Of a stretch of 55,003 nt of DNA, positions 40,010 through 48,545 are shown piece by piece. The stretch is from Alsobacter soli (GTDB taxonomy: Bacteria; Pseudomonadota; Alphaproteobacteria; Rhizobiales; Beijerinckiaceae), in the NCBI RefSeq assembly GCF_003004785.1, contig NZ_PVZS01000026.1, positions 1 to 55,003 of the forward strand, given 5' to 3'. The notes below the pieces were generated by a model, which had not been told where the DNA came from, searched no databases, and was given only the letters and a program-made list of their open reading frames with translations. The translations under genes were made by a program, and so were the position numbers. How positions within the stretch are numbered: the stretch's first letter is position 1; each line of letters starts with the position of its first letter.

Positions 40010-41179
40010 ATGGACCGCGCCCTTGCCCATGCGCTCGATCTTCTCGAGCGCATTCCCCTCGTGGATGGCCATAACGACCTGCCCTACGTGATCCGCGCCG
40101 ATCGGGCGGCGAGGGGCGACGTCGCCGCCTGGGAGCCTGGGCGGGTGCATCAGGACCACGACACGGACCTCCCCCGCCTCAAGGAGGGCCGGGTAGGCGC
40201 CCAGTTCTGGGCGGCCTTCATTCCCACGCACTCGCCCCATCCGGGTCGGACCGTGATGGAGGTGATCGACGTCATCCTCCAGATGGAGCAGCGCTATCCG
40301 GACCTGCTGCTGCCGGCCCGGAAGGCCGCAGACGTCGCCCGCGCGAAGGCGGCCGGCAAGATCGCGTCCTTTATCACGGTGGAGGGCGGGGTCGGCCTGG
40401 AGAACAGCCTTGCGCCGCTGCGCGTCTTGCATGCGGCGGGCATGCGGCTGATGACTCTCTGCCACAATGAGACCCTGGACTGGGTGGACAGCGCCACAGA
40501 CGCGCCCCGGCATGGCGGGCTGACCGCGTTCGGGCGGGCCGTCGTGGAGGAACTGAACCGCCTCGGCGTCATCATCGACCTGGCGCACGTCGCGCCCACG
40601 GTGATGCACCAAGCGCTCGACGTCTCACGGGCCCCGGTGGTCTTCAGCCACTCGAACGCGTTCGCGCTTTGCGATCATCCCCGGAACGTGCCGGACGATG
40701 TGCTGGCGCGGGTGAAGGGCAAGGATGCGGTCGTGATGGCGACCTTCGTTCCGGCTTTCATCAGCCAGGAGGTGCGGGACTACTACAGGCCCCTGAGCGA
40801 CCGCTGGGGCAAAGCCCCGCTGTCCACTCCGGAACAGGCGCCCGCGCCCCCGAACGGAGCGGCTCCGCGGGCGACCCTGGAGCAACTCTGCGATCACATC
40901 GAATACTTCGTCCAGCGAACCGGGCTGGCCCATGTGGGCATCGGCTCGGACTACTACGGCGGGCGCGTGCCCGTCGGCCTGGAGAACGTGAGCCGTTTCC
41001 CGCACCTTCTGGCCGAACTCATCAGGCGTGGGTGGTCGGATGACGCGATCGCCGGCATCGCAGGCGGCAACTTCGTCCGAGTTTTCCGCAAGGTGGAGGC
41101 GGTCGGCCGTCGCCTGCGCAGAAGCGAAACGCCGCGCGTCGGGCACGCCGCGGACTATGACCGTGAGACGGGCGGCTGA
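40010..41179 (+). CDS. Membrane dipeptidase (renal dipeptidase family, M19)
   Basis: The 389-residue metallo-peptidase has the zinc site VDGHNDLPYVIR near the N-terminus, the bridging Glu in FITVEGGVGLEN, further His ligands in IIDLAHVAPTVMH and VVFSHSNAFALCDHPRNV, and the metal-binding HVGIGSDYYGG near the C-terminus. The family cleaves dipeptides, often with D-residues at the C-terminal side. No signal peptide is seen, so it is probably cytoplasmic. A GGAG site lies 7 bases before the chosen ATG; the open frame from the TTG at 39971 is unnecessary. Confidence 0.93.
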   Translation: MDRALAHALDLLERIPLVDGHNDLPYVIRADRAARGDVAAWEPGRVHQDHDTDLPRLKEGRVGAQFWAAFIPTHSPHPGRTVMEVIDVILQMEQRYPDLLLPARKAADVARAKAAGKIASFITVEGGVGLENSLAPLRVLHAAGMRLMTLCHNETLDWVDSATDAPRHGGLTAFGRAVVEELNRLGVIIDLAHVAPTVMHQALDVSRAPVVFSHSNAFALCDHPRNVPDDVLARVKGKDAVVMATFVPAFISQEVRDYYRPLSDRWGKAPLSTPEQAPAPPNGAAPRATLEQLCDHIEYFVQRTGLAHVGIGSDYYGGRVPVGLENVSRFPHLLAELIRRGWSDDAIAGIAGGNFVRVFRKVEAVGRRLRRSETPRVGHAADYDRETGG

Positions 41180-41186
41180 GCTCCGC

Positions 41187-41423
41187 TCAGGCCCAGATCA
41201 CGGACGCGGCCTCAGCCGGGACAGGATCGCGCGATGGAAAGCCCCAGAGCCGCGGCCTGCGCACCGTCGGGCGCGGCGCAGCGATGGCCAGAACGTCGCC
41301 GTCCTTCTGGAAGGCGGCGGGATCATAGGCGAGGGCTCCTCCAGCCGCGCCTGCGATGACGTTGCGCAGCAGGTCCATGCCCTCGGGATCGATCTCGATG
41401 GCGCGAGCATCCAGGTACGGCAT
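41187..41423 (-). CDS. Small hypothetical protein (78 residues)
   Basis: A 78-codon frame (MPYLDARAIEIDPEGMDLL) has a strong GGGAGG ribosome site before the ATG and ends 7 bases from the convergent dipeptidase stop. It has no signal peptide, membrane segment or recognised motif; its C-terminal half is basic and proline-rich. I do not know the family. Confidence 0.55.
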   Translation of the reverse strand: MPYLDARAIEIDPEGMDLLRNVIAGAAGGALAYDPAAFQKDGDVLAIAAPRPTVRRPRLWGFPSRDPVPAEAASVIWA

Positions 41424-41599
41424 GGCCTCCCCCCATTGATTCGCCCAGCCCGGGCGGCCGCTCTTGCAGCGCTCACGTCAACGCTCATCGAGGAGGCTTG
41501 TTCCCGGCGTTAGCACAATCTTAACGGGTTCTTCGTTGTCGGACCGGGTGGCCGGTGATAGCGTGCCCGCCCGTTGCGGCGCCGTGAAGAGGGCGGGGC

Positions 41600-42004
41600 A
41601 TGACAGCGACGATCGCAATCGCCGAAGACGAGGCAGACCTGCGCGACGCAGTGGTGGAATACCTGTCGCAGCATGGGTTTCGCGTGCTGTCGGCCCGGGA
41701 CGCCGCGAGCTTCCGCGCCCTGACCCAGGACGAGCCGATCTCCGTCGCCGTGCTGGACATCTCCATGCCTGGCGAGGATGGGCTGTCCCTGGCCCGATGG
41801 CTGCTCGAGCAAGGCGCCCCGGGCATCATCTTCGCGAGCGCCCATGGGGCGGAGATCGATCGGGTGGTGGGTCTGGAACTCGGGGCGGACGACTACCTGG
41901 TCAAACCGTACGATCTCCGCGAGTTGCTGGCCCGTGTCCGCTCGGTGCTCAGGCGACTGGACGCGCCTGCGCCACCCTGGGCGACGGCCGACGCGGCCAT
42001 CTGA
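41600..42004 (+). CDS. OmpR-like receiver lacking a DNA-binding domain
   Basis: The 134-residue receiver (IAIAEDEADLRDAVVEYL) has phospho-acceptor Asp53 (AVLDISMPGEDGLSLA) and ADDYLVKPYDLRELLARVRSVLRR, a tail typical of OmpR-family receivers just before their winged helix. The frame stops 12 residues later, so no output domain exists. The following 33 bases and the next gene do not continue it. It could be a stand-alone receiver or a decayed OmpR-type regulator. No kinase is adjacent. Confidence 0.88.
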   Translation: MTATIAIAEDEADLRDAVVEYLSQHGFRVLSARDAASFRALTQDEPISVAVLDISMPGEDGLSLARWLLEQGAPGIIFASAHGAEIDRVVGLELGADDYLVKPYDLRELLARVRSVLRRLDAPAPPWATADAAI

Positions 42005-42037
42005 ACGACCCTGCCATCCTGAAAGCGGAGCCCCGCC

Positions 42038-42736
42038 TTGGCGATCCGATGCAACCTGTGCGGCGGCAAGTCCTTCACGGACATGCCGAAGCGCCCGAAG
42101 GCGCGCTGCGCATCCTGCGGGTCGCTCGAGCGAACGAGGCTCGTGGGACTTCACGTCCAGGAGCGGCTGAGCCTTCCGCCGGACGCCCGCATCCTGCACT
42201 TCGCGCCCGAGCGAGGGCTCGCGTCCATCCTGCGGGCCCGGGGAGGACCAAATTACCGGGCCGTGGACATCGATCCGAGCAAATATCCAGGCCTCGACGC
42301 CGAGCCCTTCGATCTGTGCCGGGACGTGTTCGACCTTCCGCGCGGGTACTACGACCTGATCGTGCACAACCACGTCATCGAGCATATCCGCTGCAGCTAC
42401 ACGGTTCCGCTGATCCGCCTGGCCCAGGCGCTGGCGCCAGAGGGTGTCATGCTGTTCACCATGCCGATCTTGCCGGGCGGGTTCAGCGAGGAACTGGTGG
42501 ACCTGCCCGAACACGAGATGGTCGCGCGGTTCGGCCCCATGATCCATGTCCGGCGCTTCGGGGCCGACTTCATCCCGCAGACGATCGGCATGATCTTCCG
42601 CACGCCGGCGCGCTACGACGTGACCGCGCGGTTTTCCGAGCAGCGGCTGCGCGAGATCAATCTGCCCGAACATCACTGGCGGCAGTGGACGGGGGCGAGC
42701 GTCTTCGAGGTGAGGGCGTCGGACCTGCGGGTCTGA
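42038..42736 (+). CDS. Zinc-ribbon SAM-dependent methyltransferase
   Basis: The 232-residue protein begins with a CxxC..CxxC ribbon (RCNLCGG and RCASCGS), followed by a methyltransferase core: ILHFAPERGLASIL (motif I variant), YRAVDIDPSKYPGLD (motif II), YYDLIVHNHVIEHI (motif IV) and LAPEGVMLFTMPIL. Methyltransferases of this arrangement occur near surface polysaccharide and aminoacyl gene sets, but the substrate is unknown. The start is a TTG at 42038 with a GGAG site 7 bases upstream; the first ATG nearby is out of frame. It is directly convergent with the hemoglobin gene. Confidence 0.85.
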   Translation: MAIRCNLCGGKSFTDMPKRPKARCASCGSLERTRLVGLHVQERLSLPPDARILHFAPERGLASILRARGGPNYRAVDIDPSKYPGLDAEPFDLCRDVFDLPRGYYDLIVHNHVIEHIRCSYTVPLIRLAQALAPEGVMLFTMPILPGGFSEELVDLPEHEMVARFGPMIHVRRFGADFIPQTIGMIFRTPARYDVTARFSEQRLREINLPEHHWRQWTGASVFEVRASDLRV

Positions 42737-43123
42737 TCAGGCGCGGTTGTGCATGTGCCGGGCGAGGGCCTCCACGCGCGGCATCACCGCCTCGGTCACG
42801 CCCGGATGACGGACGGTCTCGGCCCAGGCCTGCCGGAAGCAGATAAGCCAGCCCTCGATCTCTTCCGGCCCGATGGGCGCGTGGAGATGGCGGGCCCGCA
42901 GCATGGGCGGGCCGTTCTTCTGGACGTAGACCGGTGGGCCTCCCAGCCAGCCCGTGAGGTAGTCGAACAGTTTCTCCTCGCTGCCGGCCAGGGACGCAGG
43001 ATGCACGGCGCGGCACGCCGCGGCTTCAGGCAGCGCGTCCATGAGGTCATAGAAACGGCGGGTCAGCGCCCGGATTGTCGGCTCGCCGCCGATCAGCGCA
43101 TAGAGGCTCGTGTCGGTCGTCAT
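42737..43123 (-). CDS. glbO: Group II truncated hemoglobin (trHbO type)
   Basis: The 128-residue 2-on-2 hemoglobin has the B10 Tyr25 (RRFYDLMD), the LTGWLGGPP turn, the proximal His79 (MLRARHLHAPIG) and Trp92 at G8 (GWLICF), all marks of group II. Such proteins bind oxygen or NO and peroxide and are linked to oxidative and nitrosative stress. The ATG at 43123 was taken over the longer open frame because the preceding part is Arg/Ala-rich and non-homologous. The stop abuts the methyltransferase stop with no gap. Confidence 0.92.
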   Translation of the reverse strand: MTTDTSLYALIGGEPTIRALTRRFYDLMDALPEAAACRAVHPASLAGSEEKLFDYLTGWLGGPPVYVQKNGPPMLRARHLHAPIGPEEIEGWLICFRQAWAETVRHPGVTEAVMPRVEALARHMHNRA

Positions 43124-43169
43124 GGCCGCACCGCTTAGCGCAGGGCGGCGCGACGGCAAAGCCCCGGTT

Positions 43170-43388
43170 TCAAACCTTGGGCCGGCGGCCGGCGCGCTCG
43201 TTGCGCTCGGCCTCGGACATCGGCACGGCAGGCGTGCTGCCGACCGTCTCGCCCGGGGGCGAGCCGGGGGCGATGCCGCCCGGCTCCAAAGGATCGACAT
43301 CCTCGTCCGCAACGGGCAGTTCGGGAATGCCCGGCTTGCGCTGCGGGTCCGGTTCGTCTTGCGGCAAAGGGGGCTGCTTGGCGGACAT
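43170..43388 (-). CDS. Small proline-rich hypothetical protein (72 residues)
   Basis: A 72-residue, Pro/Glu/Gly-rich, apparently disordered protein (MSAKQPPLPQDEPDPQRKPG) ending in a basic tail (ERAGRRPKV). It has an AGGAG ribosome site 7 bases upstream. There is no signal or membrane segment. Similar short disordered proteins are annotated as hypothetical in Hyphomicrobiales. A near-match to an EcfG promoter (GGAAC-N17-CATT, 43433-43408) precedes it but has one mismatch. Confidence 0.6.
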   Translation of the reverse strand: MSAKQPPLPQDEPDPQRKPGIPELPVADEDVDPLEPGGIAPGSPPGETVGSTPAVPMSEAERNERAGRRPKV

Positions 43389-43434
43389 GGCGCGTCTCCT
43401 GACCCACAATGGCGGAGACGCGGCCGAGGTTCCG

Positions 43435-43641
43435 CTAGCCGCCGTGCCGCGACTCCGATCCCATGAATTGGAGCAAGGCCATGGCGACAGCATGGTACCG
43501 CTGCCGTTCCTGATCGGAGAAGTCCCGCTCAAGGTCGAAGCCGATGGCGCTGTCGTCATCCAGCCGCATCGGGTGCTGCGCAAACGCCTCAGGCATGAGG
43601 TTGGCGATGTAGCTCGCCACTTGGTGAACGTCCTTCTCCAT
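43435..43641 (-). CDS. Small hypothetical protein (68 residues)
   Basis: A 68-residue acidic protein (MEKDVHQVASYIANLMPEAF, then ERDFSDQERQRYHAVAMALL) appears mostly helical and has no signal peptide. An AGGGG site precedes the ATG. It lies just upstream of the proline-rich gene on the same strand and could be co-transcribed. I do not recognise the family. Confidence 0.6.
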   Translation of the reverse strand: MEKDVHQVASYIANLMPEAFAQHPMRLDDDSAIGFDLERDFSDQERQRYHAVAMALLQFMGSESRHGG

Positions 43642-43733
43642 TTGTCGCCCCTGTTATCGATTTCGCCTTGGCCGTCGGGGGAGCTGGCGTACGTATACGA
43701 GGCCTGTCGCCGGTCGGATCAGCGGCCCGGGAT

Positions 43734-45869
43734 CTAGGCCGCCAGCCGGCGCCATCCCGTCGCCTGGATGCGGAACTCACCCACGAGATCGTTCAAGCGC
43801 TCCACCTCGTCCGTCAGGGACGCCGCCGACGCGGCGCTCTCCTCGGCGAGGGCGGCGTCCTGCTGGGTGACATGCTCCATCTCGGTGACGGCCTCGCCCA
43901 TGGCGGCGATCTGGCTCATCTGCTCCGAGGCGGCGGTGGAGATGCCGTCCACGTCGGCCGCCACCTGCCGGGCCGCCGCCACGATCTGGGCCAGCGCCTC
44001 GCCGGTGGAGCGCACCAGGGCTGCGCCCTGAGTCACCTCCGCCGAGGAGGACGCGATCAGCGCGCTGATGTCGCGGGACGCCTCGCCGGCGCGCTGCGCG
44101 AGCGTGCGCACTTCCGACGCCACGACAGCGAAGCCCTTGCCGGCTTCGCCGGCCCGGGCGGCCTCCACCGCCGCGTTCAGGGCCAGCAGGTTGGTCTGGA
44201 AGGCGATGTCGTCGATCACTGTGGTGATCTCGTTGATGCGCTGGGACGCGCCCTCGATGCGGCTCATGGCGTCGACCGCCTGCTGCACCACGCCGCCGCC
44301 CTTCTCGGCCACCGACATCGCCTTGCTCGCCGCGCCGGCGGCGTCGTGGGAGGATGTCGCGGACGCGCGCACGGAGGCGGCGAGCTCGCGCGCGCTCGCG
44401 CCCGTGTGGTCGAGCGAGGCCGCCTGCTGCTGCGTGCGGCGCGCGAGGTCCTCGGACGCGCCCGCGAGCTCGGCCACGTGGGTGCGGATGGTCCCGACGG
44501 AGGTCATCACCTCGGCGATGGCCTGCTGCATCTGGCTGGCGGCCTCGTTGAAATCGCTCCGCAGGCCCTCGTATTCCGGCGGGAACGCCTGTTCGATGCG
44601 CATGGTGAGGTCGCCGGTGGAGAGGGCCTTGAGCCCCTCGGCCAACATGGAGACCACGTGCGCCTGCTGGCGCGTGAACTCGGCGCGGGCCGCCTCGTTC
44701 CTGCGGCTCTCGAGCTCCCGCGCGTCCCGCTCGTGTTCGGCGCCGCGCCGCTCCTCCTCGGCCTCATGCTCGAGCCGGGCGCGATCCAGCGCCGCCTGCC
44801 GGAACGTCTGGACCGCCTGCGCCATCTGGCCGATTTCGTCCGCCCGGTCGGCGGCCGCGATCTCCACGTCGGTTCGGCCCGACGCCAGGGCGAGCATGGC
44901 GTCCCGCAGGCGCGCCAGCGGCCGGGCCGTCGTGCGGCTCACGAGGACCGCGCAGGCCACCCCGAAAGCGAGGCCGGCCAGGATGGCGGCCAGGATGATC
45001 CGCTGCGTCAGCGCCTGGGCGTCCGCGAGCCGCTGGCCGGCCGCCTCGCCGTCGGCGGCCGCCTTGCGCTCGAGCTCGGACAGGGTCGGGCCGATGACGT
45101 CGAAGGCGCCGGTGAGCTTCTCGGCGGCCTGCATGTAGGCGTTCTCGGCCTCGGTCCAGGCTGCGAAGCGGGAGGCGTAGGTCTCCAGGTCAGCCGCCAG
45201 CGACGACTTCGCCGCCTCGTCGAGGTGGAGACGCGCGATGGCGCGCTCGACCCGTCCCTTGCTGACCTCGAACTCCCCGAGCTGGCTGTTGTCCGTGGTG
45301 CGCCTGTATTCGGATTTGGCCGCCCGCATGGCGGCAAGGGCCTGGAGCATGCGCTCGGAGAGCAGGGCGTCTTCGTCGTCGATCTCGCCCCGGACGCGGC
45401 TCGTCACCTTGTCGGCGGCTTCCGCGAGGCCGCTGGCGAGACCATCGAACCCTTCCGCCCCGATGGTCTGCTTCAGCTTCTGCACGGACTGGAAGCTCTC
45501 GGCCACCGCGACTCCGTGGGCGCGGGCGGCGGCCAGTTCAACGCCGTAGCGTTCATGCAGGGGAAGACGCTCCAAGGTGGCTGCGAGAGCGGACGCGGTC
45601 CCGAGCGCGGCCGAGAACCGCTCGACGTCAACGTCGTCCCGGCGGAACCGCAGATCGCGGCTGATGGCCTTGAGCTCAACCTGCGCCAGGCCGAACTGGC
45701 GGGCCGTCTGCCGAATGGCGCCATATTGCTGGGCTTCCTCAAAGGCGCCCGCCACGCGCCGGCTTCCATCGAAATACGCGCCTGCGACAACCAATAGCCC
45801 CAGCATGGATGCACAACTCAGGGCTGTAATGCGTGTCGCGATCGAAAATTTGTTAAGCGATATGGCCAT
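43734..45869 (-). CDS. Methyl-accepting chemotaxis protein
   Basis: The 711-residue chemoreceptor has TM1 at about 13-33, a large helical periplasmic sensor (helical-bundle type), TM2 near 290-310, a HAMP domain ([19 protein letters not shown]), a second linker and possible HAMP ([15 protein letters not shown]) and the C-terminal signalling hairpin with the conserved tip [18 protein letters not shown]. The sensed ligand is unknown. The GGAG site supports ATG 45869 over the frame start at 45884. No CheA or CheW gene is in the window. An AT-richer gap with a 13-base palindrome lies upstream. Confidence 0.93.
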   Translation of the reverse strand: MAISLNKFSIATRITALSCASMLGLLVVAGAYFDGSRRVAGAFEEAQQYGAIRQTARQFGLAQVELKAISRDLRFRRDDVDVERFSAALGTASALAATLERLPLHERYGVELAAARAHGVAVAESFQSVQKLKQTIGAEGFDGLASGLAEAADKVTSRVRGEIDDEDALLSERMLQALAAMRAAKSEYRRTTDNSQLGEFEVSKGRVERAIARLHLDEAAKSSLAADLETYASRFAAWTEAENAYMQAAEKLTGAFDVIGPTLSELERKAAADGEAAGQRLADAQALTQRIILAAILAGLAFGVACAVLVSRTTARPLARLRDAMLALASGRTDVEIAAADRADEIGQMAQAVQTFRQAALDRARLEHEAEEERRGAEHERDARELESRRNEAARAEFTRQQAHVVSMLAEGLKALSTGDLTMRIEQAFPPEYEGLRSDFNEAASQMQQAIAEVMTSVGTIRTHVAELAGASEDLARRTQQQAASLDHTGASARELAASVRASATSSHDAAGAASKAMSVAEKGGGVVQQAVDAMSRIEGASQRINEITTVIDDIAFQTNLLALNAAVEAARAGEAGKGFAVVASEVRTLAQRAGEASRDISALIASSSAEVTQGAALVRSTGEALAQIVAAARQVAADVDGISTAASEQMSQIAAMGEAVTEMEHVTQQDAALAEESAASAASLTDEVERLNDLVGEFRIQATGWRRLAA

Positions 45870-45938
45870 GGCGCGGCTCCGCAAAGACGTCGCCTTGCAT
45901 AGCCCTCAAGAGGTGAAAAAAGCTTTGAATCACGGTTG

Positions 45939-45951
45939 CTCAAGTCTTGAG
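45939..45951. promoter_or_regulatory. Palindrome upstream of the chemoreceptor gene
   Basis: CTCAAG-T-CTTGAG is a perfect 13-base inverted repeat, with another CTCAAG copy at 45905-45910, in an AT-richer stretch between the chemoreceptor and phaC. It looks like an operator, but no regulator is adjacent. Confidence 0.4.
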
Positions 45952-46026
45952 TATGGAATCGCAGAAACAGGCGCTCGTCAGCTGCGATTATCTTGGATCA
46001 ATGGGGCTTGTTTCAACCTGGGCGTG

Positions 46027-47856
46027 TTATTTCTGGAGAACATAGGAGCCCGGCGCGTCCTCCAGCGCCGGGTAGCCGGCCTCCTCGCTGCCGAGCGGCG
46101 GCGGAGCGTCGAGGCTGTTGCTGGAGCGCGCGTCCAGCCATCGGAACCAGGCCGGCCACCAGGAGCCCGAGCCCGCGGTGGACTGGACCAACCATTCGTC
46201 CGCGCTCAGGCGGTGCGCGCCTTCCGGCTTCACCGCCATGCGATAGTGGCGATCCTTGCGGCCGGGTTCGCTGACGATACCCGCGTTGTGGCCGCCGCTG
46301 GTGAGGACGAAGGTGACGTCGGTTTCGGCCAGGTAGTGGATCTTGTAGACGGAACGCCAGGGCGCGACGTGGTCGCGCTCCGTGCCGACCGCGAAGATCG
46401 GCAGCCGGATGTTCTGGATGGCGACAGGGCGCCCTTTCACCATGACGCGCCCGGACGCGAGGTCGTTGGCGAGGAAAAAGCGGCGCAGATATTCCGAGTG
46501 CATGCGATAGGGCAGGCGGGTCGCGTCGGCGTTCCAGGCCATCAGGTCGTTCAGGGGCGTGCGCTGGCCCATCAGGTAGTCATGCACCAGCCGCGACCAG
46601 ATCAGGTCGTTGGAACGCAGCATCTGGAAAGCGCCCGCCATCTGGGACGCGTCGAGCGTGCCTTCCTCCCACATCATGCTCTCGAGCAGGGAGACCTGGC
46701 TGTCGTCGATGAAGAGCTGGAGCTCGCCGGGCTCGGTGAAATCGGTCTGCGCCGCGAACAGGGTCATGGAGGCGAGCCGGTCGTCGCCGAACTCCGCCAT
46801 GGCGGCCGCGGCCAGGGACAGGAGCGTGCCGCCGAGGCAATAGCCGGCGGCGTGGACCTTCCGCTCCGGCGCGATGGCGCTGATCGCGTCGAGCGCGGCC
46901 ATCACGCCCAGGCGGCGATAGTCGTCCAGCGAGAGATCCCGATCTTCCGACGTGACGTTGCGCCAGGAGATGCAGAACACGGTGTGGCCGCTGTCGACCA
47001 GGTGGCGCACGAGCGAGTTCTGGGGCGACAGGTCCAGGATGTAGTATTTCATGATCCAGGCCGGCACGAGCAGCACGGGCTCCCGGCGCACCTGCGTTGT
47101 GGTGGGCGCGTACTGGATCAACTCGATCAGTCGGTTGCGGAACACGATCTTGCCGGGCGTGACGGCTACGTCGCGTCCAACCTGGAAGGTCTCCGCGCCT
47201 GCGGGCGGTCGGCCGGCCAGGTTGCGGGTCGCGTCCTCCATCCAGTTTGCGAAGCCCTGCGCCAGGTTGAGGCCGCCGGCCTTCGCGGTCCGCTCCAGGA
47301 TCTCCGGGTTGAGCCAGGGCCAATTCGAGGGCGAGGCCACGTCGAGAGCCTGGCGGGCGGTGAAGGACACCACATCCTGGTGGTGTGGCGACACGCCGTG
47401 GACGCCTCGCGTCGCTTCCTCCCACCAGCGCTGCGCGAGCAGGAACCCCTCGCTGATCAGCCGGTAGGGCGGGGCGCTCCAGGCGGGACCACGGAAACGG
47501 TTGTCACCGGGGCGGGCCTCCGCCAAGGGCTCCGGCTCGGCGCCGCGGGCCATGGCGCCGGCGGAGTCCGCCAGCTTCATGGCCATGCGCCAGGCCTCGA
47601 GCGCCAGCTCCAGCCGCTTGCCGGGCGAGACCGCGAGGTGGATGGCCCAGTCGGCCATGGCCAGGGACAGGGCCGTGGGCGACAGCCCGCGCGTGGCCTC
47701 GGCGACCATGGCGGTCGCGAAGTGATCGAGATCCTCCAAGGTCTGGATAGGCCGGCTTCCGTCGGCCGGCTCGGCGGGCGCCAGGTAGTCGGGGTGAACC
47801 GGGCCGGCCGGCGCGGGCGCGCTCTCGACACGGACGGGAAGTGGGAGCTCGTTCAT
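46027..47856 (-). CDS. phaC: Poly-3-hydroxyalkanoate synthase, class I type
   Basis: The 609-residue synthase polymerises (R)-3-hydroxyacyl-CoA into storage polyester. An N-terminal PHBC_N segment (LSPTALSLAMADWAIHLA) precedes the PhaC catalytic domain. The modified lipase box GYCLGG has the nucleophile Cys340, with Asp495 (GTERDHVAPW) and His523 (LTSGGHNAG) completing the triad. There is no neighbouring phaA, phaB or phaP, so it is probably an additional or stand-alone synthase. A GGAG site precedes the ATG at 47856. It is divergent from the oxidase subunit IV peptide gene, with 134 bases between. Confidence 0.95.
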   Translation of the reverse strand: MNELPLPVRVESAPAPAGPVHPDYLAPAEPADGSRPIQTLEDLDHFATAMVAEATRGLSPTALSLAMADWAIHLAVSPGKRLELALEAWRMAMKLADSAGAMARGAEPEPLAEARPGDNRFRGPAWSAPPYRLISEGFLLAQRWWEEATRGVHGVSPHHQDVVSFTARQALDVASPSNWPWLNPEILERTAKAGGLNLAQGFANWMEDATRNLAGRPPAGAETFQVGRDVAVTPGKIVFRNRLIELIQYAPTTTQVRREPVLLVPAWIMKYYILDLSPQNSLVRHLVDSGHTVFCISWRNVTSEDRDLSLDDYRRLGVMAALDAISAIAPERKVHAAGYCLGGTLLSLAAAAMAEFGDDRLASMTLFAAQTDFTEPGELQLFIDDSQVSLLESMMWEEGTLDASQMAGAFQMLRSNDLIWSRLVHDYLMGQRTPLNDLMAWNADATRLPYRMHSEYLRRFFLANDLASGRVMVKGRPVAIQNIRLPIFAVGTERDHVAPWRSVYKIHYLAETDVTFVLTSGGHNAGIVSEPGRKDRHYRMAVKPEGAHRLSADEWLVQSTAGSGSWWPAWFRWLDARSSNSLDAPPPLGSEEAGYPALEDAPGSYVLQK

Positions 47857-47940
47857 CGGGGGTCTCCAGACCCACCCATCAGGGCACGCCAGAATGGAAA
47901 AGACATTGCCCTATCGCAAGCGGACTGCGTCGCTCCGGGA

Positions 47941-47965
47941 GGAACCCCTGCTGCCTCGACCCGTT
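47941..47965 (+). promoter_or_regulatory. EcfG-type promoter of the oxidase subunit IV peptide gene
   Basis: GGAAC (47941-47945), 16-base spacer, CGTT (47962-47965). It lies 26 bases before the gene start, with a GGAGG ribosome site in between. Confidence 0.62.
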
Positions 47966-47990
47966 TCCCCGCGATCGAAGGAGGTCCGCC

Positions 47991-48146
47991 ATGGACACGC
48001 ACAGCATGCACTCCGTCCCAGACGTCACGCCCGACATCGACTTCGAGGAGCACGAGCGAACCTACCGGGCCTTCGTGCGCCTCGCCAGGTCGGTGGCGGT
48101 CGCCATCCCGCTGATCCTGGCGTTCATCTTCTACTGGACCCGCTGA
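47991..48146 (+). CDS. aa3-type cytochrome c oxidase subunit IV-like peptide
   Basis: The 51-residue membrane peptide (PDIDFEEHERTYRAFVRLAR, then one helix VAIPLILAFIFYW) matches the alphaproteobacterial aa3-oxidase subunit IV family (PF07835-like), a single-helix accessory subunit. No other oxidase subunit gene is near, so it is encoded away from its complex or is a paralogue. A perfect GGAGG ribosome site lies 7 bases upstream, and an EcfG-type promoter further up suggests stress induction. A 13-14-base palindrome follows at once as a likely terminator. Confidence 0.82.
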   Translation: MDTHSMHSVPDVTPDIDFEEHERTYRAFVRLARSVAVAIPLILAFIFYWTR

Positions 48147-48149
48147 CCA

Positions 48150-48182
48150 AGCGCCCTCTCCCGACGGACGGGAGAGGGCGCT
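48150..48182. terminator. Long hairpin between the convergent small genes
   Basis: A perfect 14-base arm (AGCGCCCTCTCCCG) with loop ACGGA and the matching arm (CGGGAGAGGGCGCT) starts 4 bases after the oxidase peptide stop. There is no T-run, but the position between convergent genes suggests a bidirectional terminator. Confidence 0.6.
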
Positions 48183-48202
48183 AGACCCGAGCGGGGCTCC
48201 CG

Positions 48203-48415
48203 TCAGTCGTCATCCTCGCTCGAAACGATGTCGCAGGCTTCGTCCGTGGCCTCCTCGGTGAAGCCTGGCAGGGGCTGGCTGGCGTCGTCGCCGCAATAGG
48301 TGTCGACGAGGTTGTCGCGCTTCAGGATCTCTGCCGCCGCGCGCGCGTCGTTCTGCTGGGCCCAGGCGGCGCCGGGGACCAGGATCAGGGCGGCCAGGAG
48401 CGTGGTTCGAATCAT
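48203..48415 (-). CDS. Small secreted protein of unknown function (70 residues)
   Basis: The product has a signal peptide (MIRTTLLAALILVPGAAWA, cleaved before QQN) and a 51-residue mature part with two Cys (TYCGDD, EACDIV) and an acidic end. An AGGAG site lies 6 bases upstream of the ATG. It may be a small periplasmic protein; I know no family. It is convergent with the oxidase peptide gene. Confidence 0.7.
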   Translation of the reverse strand: MIRTTLLAALILVPGAAWAQQNDARAAAEILKRDNLVDTYCGDDASQPLPGFTEEATDEACDIVSSEDDD

Positions 48416-48510
48416 GGTCTCTCCTCTTGGGGGGCGAACAGGTTGCCCCTCAAAGACGACGGCTCCGTGGCGGTTCCACCCTTTCGGCAGCCTTCATTCG
48501 CATCCGGAAG

Positions 48511-48545
48511 GGTCTGGATCGCTTCGCTACGCTCGCGATGACGGC
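48511..48545. repeat. Dispersed repeat, copy 3 (partial)
   Basis: The stretch GGATCGCTTCGCTACGCTCG followed by CGATGACGG is a variant of the palindrome at 6842 and 54924. It overlaps the last 19 bases of cueR and the gap after it. Confidence 0.45.

Noticed and set aside
43124-43312. N-terminal extension of the truncated hemoglobin
   Set aside because: Arg/Ala/Pro-rich, unlike any hemoglobin, while ATG 43123 gives a standard-length protein.
43408-43433. GGAAC-N17-CATT before the proline-rich small gene as a fifth EcfG promoter
   Set aside because: The -10 box has one mismatch to CGTT, so it was not listed as a promoter.
48425-48480. GGAAC on the minus strand before the small secreted protein as an EcfG promoter
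   Set aside because: No CGTT-like box at 16 or 17 bases; only GGAAC matches.
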